From: Hominisplanchenecus_A murintestinalis
GTDB lineage: Bacteria > Bacillota > Clostridia > Lachnospirales > Lachnospiraceae
Direction of reading: 5' to 3'
DNA length: 64,000 nucleotides
Assembly (NCBI RefSeq): GCF_943193015.1
Contig: NZ_CALPCM010000015.1
Coordinates: 1 to 64,000 of the forward strand
This document shows, one piece after another, positions 60,274 to 64,000 of the stretch. The notes beneath the pieces are model-generated. The model did not search any database. It was given only the letters and a program-made list of their open reading frames with translations, and was not told where the DNA came from. Each line of letters begins with the position of its first letter. Within the stretch, counting starts at the first letter, position 1. Both the position numbers and the translations under genes were made by a program.

Positions 60274-61959
60274 CTAATTTTCTTTTTTTGCCAGGTCTTC
60301 CTGGTCAAACACATTTTCAATAGAATCTCCCGCCGGAACCATCGGGAATACCTTATCATCCTGGTCAATTACGCAGTCAATCACTACCGGACGTCCCAGG
60401 CTCATCGCTTTCTCCAGCGCCGGAGCCACTTCTTCTTTTTTCGTAACGCGTATGCCCACGGCTCCCATAGCCTCTGCCAGCTTCACGAAATCTACCGCGT
60501 CATTAAGAATTGTATTGGAGTAGCGCTTTCCATAGAAAAGCGTCTGCCACTGGCGCACCATTCCAAGCACATGGTTATTGATAACCACCTGGATAATTGG
60601 GATATTGTAGCGGCTCGCCGTAGCAATCTCATTCATATTCATGCGGAAGCATCCGTCTCCCGCAATATTGATAACCGTCTTCTCAGGGCGTCCCACTTTT
60701 GCGCCAAGGCTTGCGCCAAGACCATAGCCCATCGTTCCCAGACCGCCGGACGTGATAAAGGTATGCGGTTTTTTGTATTTATAAAACTGTGCCGCCCACA
60801 TCTGATGCTGCCCTACCTCGGTGGTAATGATTGCGTCGCCGCCCGTTACTTTATAGATTTCTTCCACCACATAAGGCCCTGTCAGGATATCTTCATTGTA
60901 ACGGAGCGGATATTTCTCCACCATGCCATGTACATAAGCCAGCCATTCATCGTGGTTGTGGTCTTCAATTTTCGTGTTCATGCGTTTCAGCACTTCCTTG
61001 ACATCGCCAATCACACTGCAGTCCACCACAATATTTTTATTGATTTCCGCCGGGTCTACATCTATCTGGATAATCTTCGCATTTTTCGCAAAGGTCTTTG
61101 CATTTCCCACGACACGGTCACTAAACCTGGAGCCTATGGTAATCAGCAAATCACAGTGGGTAACTCCCAGGTTTGAAGCCTTTGTCCCATGCATTCCCAA
61201 CATTCCCGTATACAGCTCGCTTCTGCCGTCAAACGCACCCTTTCCCATCAAACTGTCCGCCACCGGAGCATGAACCTTCTCGGCAAACTCCATCAGTTCT
61301 TTTGCGGCGTCTGAAATCACGGCGCCGCCGCCCACGAAAATAAAAGGCTTCTTGGAATGGTTAATCAGCTCTATCGCTTTTTCCAAATCTTTCTCTTTGA
61401 TGTACTCTGTACTTCTTTCTGTCTCATAAGGCTTTTCAGGTGTATATTCCGCACTATTTGCAGTCACGTCTTTTGTAATATCCACCAGCACCGGTCCCGG
61501 CCTGCCGGAACGCGCGATATGAAATGCCATACGGATTGTGTCTGCCAGTTTGTTTACGTCTTTTACTATATAATTATGCTTGGTAATCGGCATTGTCACA
61601 CCTGCAATGTCAATCTCCTGGAAACTGTCGCGCCCCAGCATAGGCACTGCCACATTCGCAGTAATTGCCACCATAGGCACGGAATCCATATATGCGGTAG
61701 CAATACCTGTCACCAGGTTCGTAGCTCCCGGCCCCGATGTGGCCATACATACGCCTACCTTTCCTGTGGCGCGCGCATACCCATCTGCCGCATGAGCCGC
61801 TCCCTGCTCATGGGAGGTCAGGATATGAAAAATCTCATCCTGGTGTTTATAAAGCGCGTCATAGATATTCAGGATCGTTCCTCCCGGATAGCCAAACACG
61901 GTATCAACACCCTGTTCCTTTAAACATTCAATTACAATTTCTGAACCTGTTAATTTCAT
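60274..61959 (-). CDS. ilvB: Acetolactate synthase large (catalytic) subunit
   Basis: ThDP-dependent enzyme condensing two pyruvates, or pyruvate with 2-oxobutyrate. N-terminal FGYPGGTILNIYDAL with the catalytic Glu nearby (HEQGAAHAADGYAR), ATSGPGATNLVTGIATAYMDS, the FAD-binding middle domain, and the ThDP motif GDGCFRMNMNE...VVINN. The start at 61959 follows GGAGG; the in-frame codon at 61974 overlaps the ilvD stop. 561 residues. Its small subunit gene ilvN is at 50908 in another unit. Next downstream is serC. Confidence 0.97.
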   Translation of the reverse strand: MKLTGSEIVIECLKEQGVDTVFGYPGGTILNIYDALYKHQDEIFHILTSHEQGAAHAADGYARATGKVGVCMATSGPGATNLVTGIATAYMDSVPMVAITANVAVPMLGRDSFQEIDIAGVTMPITKHNYIVKDVNKLADTIRMAFHIARSGRPGPVLVDITKDVTANSAEYTPEKPYETERSTEYIKEKDLEKAIELINHSKKPFIFVGGGAVISDAAKELMEFAEKVHAPVADSLMGKGAFDGRSELYTGMLGMHGTKASNLGVTHCDLLITIGSRFSDRVVGNAKTFAKNAKIIQIDVDPAEINKNIVVDCSVIGDVKEVLKRMNTKIEDHNHDEWLAYVHGMVEKYPLRYNEDILTGPYVVEEIYKVTGGDAIITTEVGQHQMWAAQFYKYKKPHTFITSGGLGTMGYGLGASLGAKVGRPEKTVINIAGDGCFRMNMNEIATASRYNIPIIQVVINNHVLGMVRQWQTLFYGKRYSNTILNDAVDFVKLAEAMGAVGIRVTKKEEVAPALEKAMSLGRPVVIDCVIDQDDKVFPMVPAGDSIENVFDQEDLAKKEN

Positions 61960-61974
61960 CTGCTTCCCTCCCAT

Positions 61975-63645
61975 TTATCTTCCGGGTACTTCCAAGATAG
62001 CGCCCCGGTTTCCTGAAGTTACCATTGCCGCGTACCGTGCCAGATAGCCTGTCGTCACCTTTGGTTCCCGCGGCTGCCATTTCGCCCGTCTCGCCGCCAT
62101 CTCTTCATCCGATACTGCAAGCTCCAGCTTATTCTCCGGGATGTTGATTTTAATGATATCTCCCTCTTCTACCAGGGCAATCGGACCTCCTACTGCCGCC
62201 TCAGGCGAAACATGTCCGATAGAGGCTCCCCTTGACGCGCCGCTGAAACGTCCGTCTGTAATCAGCGCCACGCTGGAACCAAGCCCCATGCCTGCAATCT
62301 CGGATGTCGGATTTAACATCTCACGCATACCCGGACCTCCCTTGGGCCCTTCGTAACGGATAACCACCACGTCCCCGGCAGAAATCTTTCCGGTAAGAAT
62401 TGCCTCACACGCATCTTCCTCGCACTCAAATACCCGCGCCGGCCCTTCATGCACCATCATTTCCGGTACCACCGCCGAACGTTTCACCACGCCGCCGTCC
62501 GGCGCCAGGTTTCCGGTCAGCACTGCCAGGCCTCCCGTCTCACTGTACGGATTCTCAACCGGGCGAATTACAGCCGGATTCTTATTTACACAATTCTTTA
62601 TATTCTCCCCAACTGTTTTCCCTGTCACTGTTATACATTCCGTATGCAGGAGATTCTTTTTATTTAATTCATTCATAACAGCATACACACCGCCCGCCTC
62701 ATTTAAATCCTCCATATATGTAGGACCTGCCGGAGCCAAATGGCAGAGGTTCGGGGTTTTTGCACTGATTTCATTCGCAAATGTAATATCAAAATCCATG
62801 CCAATCTCATGAGCAATCGCCGGAAGATGCAGCATACTGTTTGTAGAACATCCCAGAGCCATATCTACTGTCAGAGCATTCAGGACAGCTTCTTCCGTCA
62901 TAATATCCAAAGGTCGGATATTCTTCCTGTACATTTCCATTACCTGCATTCCGGCATGTTTCGCCAGGCGGATACGCTCAGAGTAGACTGCCGGAATCGT
63001 TCCGTTGCCTGGAAGCCCCATTCCCAAAACTTCTGTCAGGCAGTTCATGCTGTTTGCTGTATACATACCGGAACAAGAACCGCAAGTGGGACATGTCTTG
63101 CACTCGAACTCATCCAGTTCTTCTTCGCTGATCGTGCCTGCGCTGTAAGATCCCACTGCTTCAAACATGGAGGAAAGGCTTGTTTTCTTCCCCTGTACAT
63201 GCCCCGCCATCATCGGCCCTCCGCTTACAAATACGGTAGGAACATTGATGCGTGCAGCCGCCATCAAAAGCCCCGGCACATTCTTGTCACAGTTCGGCAC
63301 CATTACCAGCGCGTCAAACTGATGCGCCATCGCCATCGCTTCTGTGGAATCTGCAATCAAATCCCTTGTCACCAGAGAATATTTCATGCCGATATGTCCC
63401 ATAGCGATACCATCACATACCGCAATCGCCGGAAATACGATCGGCGTCCCGCCAGCCATAGCTACGCCTTGCTTCACTGCATTTACAATTTTATCCAGAT
63501 TCATATGCCCCGGAACAATTTCATTATGCGAACTGACAATTCCCACCAGAGGCCGTTCCATCTCCTCTTTTGTCATGCCCAGCGCGTTAAACAGGGAACG
63601 GTGCGGAGCCTGCTGCACTCCCTTTTTTACGTTATCACTTTTCAT
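61975..63645 (-). CDS. ilvD: Dihydroxy-acid dehydratase
   Basis: Fe-S enzyme dehydrating 2,3-dihydroxy acids to 2-oxo acids for valine and isoleucine. Cluster cysteines in PNCDKNVPG and CKTCPTCGSCSGMYTANSMN; the VALITDGRFSGASRGASIGHVSPEA block near the C-terminus with the conserved Ser base. At 556 residues it is standard. It follows leuB after 16 bp and precedes ilvB after 15 bp, so all are one operon. Confidence 0.97.
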   Translation of the reverse strand: MKSDNVKKGVQQAPHRSLFNALGMTKEEMERPLVGIVSSHNEIVPGHMNLDKIVNAVKQGVAMAGGTPIVFPAIAVCDGIAMGHIGMKYSLVTRDLIADSTEAMAMAHQFDALVMVPNCDKNVPGLLMAAARINVPTVFVSGGPMMAGHVQGKKTSLSSMFEAVGSYSAGTISEEELDEFECKTCPTCGSCSGMYTANSMNCLTEVLGMGLPGNGTIPAVYSERIRLAKHAGMQVMEMYRKNIRPLDIMTEEAVLNALTVDMALGCSTNSMLHLPAIAHEIGMDFDITFANEISAKTPNLCHLAPAGPTYMEDLNEAGGVYAVMNELNKKNLLHTECITVTGKTVGENIKNCVNKNPAVIRPVENPYSETGGLAVLTGNLAPDGGVVKRSAVVPEMMVHEGPARVFECEEDACEAILTGKISAGDVVVIRYEGPKGGPGMREMLNPTSEIAGMGLGSSVALITDGRFSGASRGASIGHVSPEAAVGGPIALVEEGDIIKINIPENKLELAVSDEEMAARRAKWQPREPKVTTGYLARYAAMVTSGNRGAILEVPGR

Positions 63646-63661
63646 ATATATACCTCCTCAT

Positions 63662-64000
63662 TTAAACCCTTTCTGCAATCAGGCTTCCCATTTCCACAGT
63701 CCCTACCTTTTTGCATCCTTCGGAATAAATATCCCCTGTGCGGTATCCTTCTGTCAGCACCTGCTTCACTGCCGCTTCAATAGCGTCTGCCGCCTTATCC
63801 AAATCCAATGAAAAACGCAGCATCATAGCAGCCGAAAGAATCGTGGCAATCGGATTCGCCAAATCTTTCCCTGCAATATCCGGCGCTGAGCCATGACTTG
63901 GCTCATACAGCCCAAACTTTGTCTCATTCAAGCTTGCAGAAGAAAGCATCCCGATAGACCCGGTCACCATACTGGCCTCGTCAGATAAAATATCTCCAAA
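63662..64000 (-). CDS. leuB: 3-isopropylmalate dehydrogenase, C-terminal part
   Basis: The gene runs off the right edge; the frame stays open through 64000 (FGDILSDEASMVTGSIGMLSSASL). The visible 112 residues contain the conserved GDILSDEAS, GLYEPSHGSAPDIAGKDLANPIATILSAAMML and a terminal TVEMGSLIAERV, the C-terminal half of LeuB. The SDEAS/GLYEPSHGSAPDIAG signature favours LeuB over isocitrate dehydrogenase, and the ilv context agrees. First visible gene of the leuB-ilvD-ilvB-serC-serA run. Confidence 0.95.
   Translation of the reverse strand, partial: FGDILSDEASMVTGSIGMLSSASLNETKFGLYEPSHGSAPDIAGKDLANPIATILSAAMMLRFSLDLDKAADAIEAAVKQVLTEGYRTGDIYSEGCKKVGTVEMGSLIAERV

Noticed and set aside
60226..61176. 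Plus-strand open frame of 316 codons opposite ilvB
   Set aside because: Antisense shadow of a well-conserved gene; composition and lack of start signals argue against coding.
62740..63783. Plus-strand open frame of 347 codons opposite ilvD
   Set aside because: Same reasoning: antisense to a conserved gene, with no motif or upstream signals.

Overview
The window reads as chromosomal DNA of an anaerobic, Gram-positive gut Clostridium relative, most likely a Lachnospiraceae member. Support comes from the sequence: a bile salt hydrolase, a class III anaerobic ribonucleotide reductase, a biotin-dependent sodium-pump decarboxylase cluster, an A-type RNase P RNA, the cmk-ispH-rpsA cluster, ScpA/ScpB, an LCP protein, the tail of a Rpn-type nuclease and strong AGGAGG-type ribosome binding sites. 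The genus assignment is inference. Nearly all genes are ordinary and intact. I see no rRNA, tRNA, CRISPR array, prophage or complete insertion sequence.

Layout. 1-432: 3' end of a Rpn-family nuclease/transposase gene. 617-5817 (minus): five-gene cluster with two carboxyltransferases (MmdA-like and OadA-like) around one biotin carrier and one OadB/OadG membrane module. 6071-17308 (minus): a D,D-carboxypeptidase, a phospholipase C-like protein, scpB-scpA, a DMT exporter with an amidohydrolase, trkH-trkA, tcdA and nrdD with candidate NrdR boxes. 17454-19352 (plus): a small CmpB-like membrane protein and pyrB-pyrI. 19388-19735 (minus): rnpB. 19822-32256: accessory-like stretch with two secreted proteins sharing a Cys-X2-Cys repeat, bile salt hydrolase, a CobD-like PLP enzyme, a MmcQ-MGMT fusion, a divergent MATE/MerR pair and two damaged genes (GNAT acetyltransferase and Cdd1-type HhH protein).

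32500-37537 (minus): a C39-like peptidase, then cmk-ispH-rpsA with a HI0933-family flavoprotein upstream. 37667-39590 (plus): a two-component system. 39657-46759 (minus): AIM24 and PepSY proteins, carAB behind a leader terminator, an alpha/beta hydrolase and an acidic protein. 46786-51405: leuCD with a divergent LysR gene, and ilvN-ilvC. 51557-56330 (minus): glgB, mscS, a His-rich CsoR and an LCP protein. 56669-64000 (minus): leuB-ilvD-ilvB-serC-serA and a DUF1015 gene.

Functionally the right third is an amino-acid biosynthesis block (branched-chain amino acids plus serine), in which the acetolactate synthase large and small subunits are split over two transcription units. The main unusual items are the double carboxyltransferase sodium-pump cluster, an intergenic repeat family with GTAACAGTTYAGCC termini, a divergent MATE/MerR promoter with 19-bp spacing, the CotH-kinase-like protein with ten Cys repeats, and the attenuator-like carA leader. 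I found no convincing wholly new defence or mobile system.
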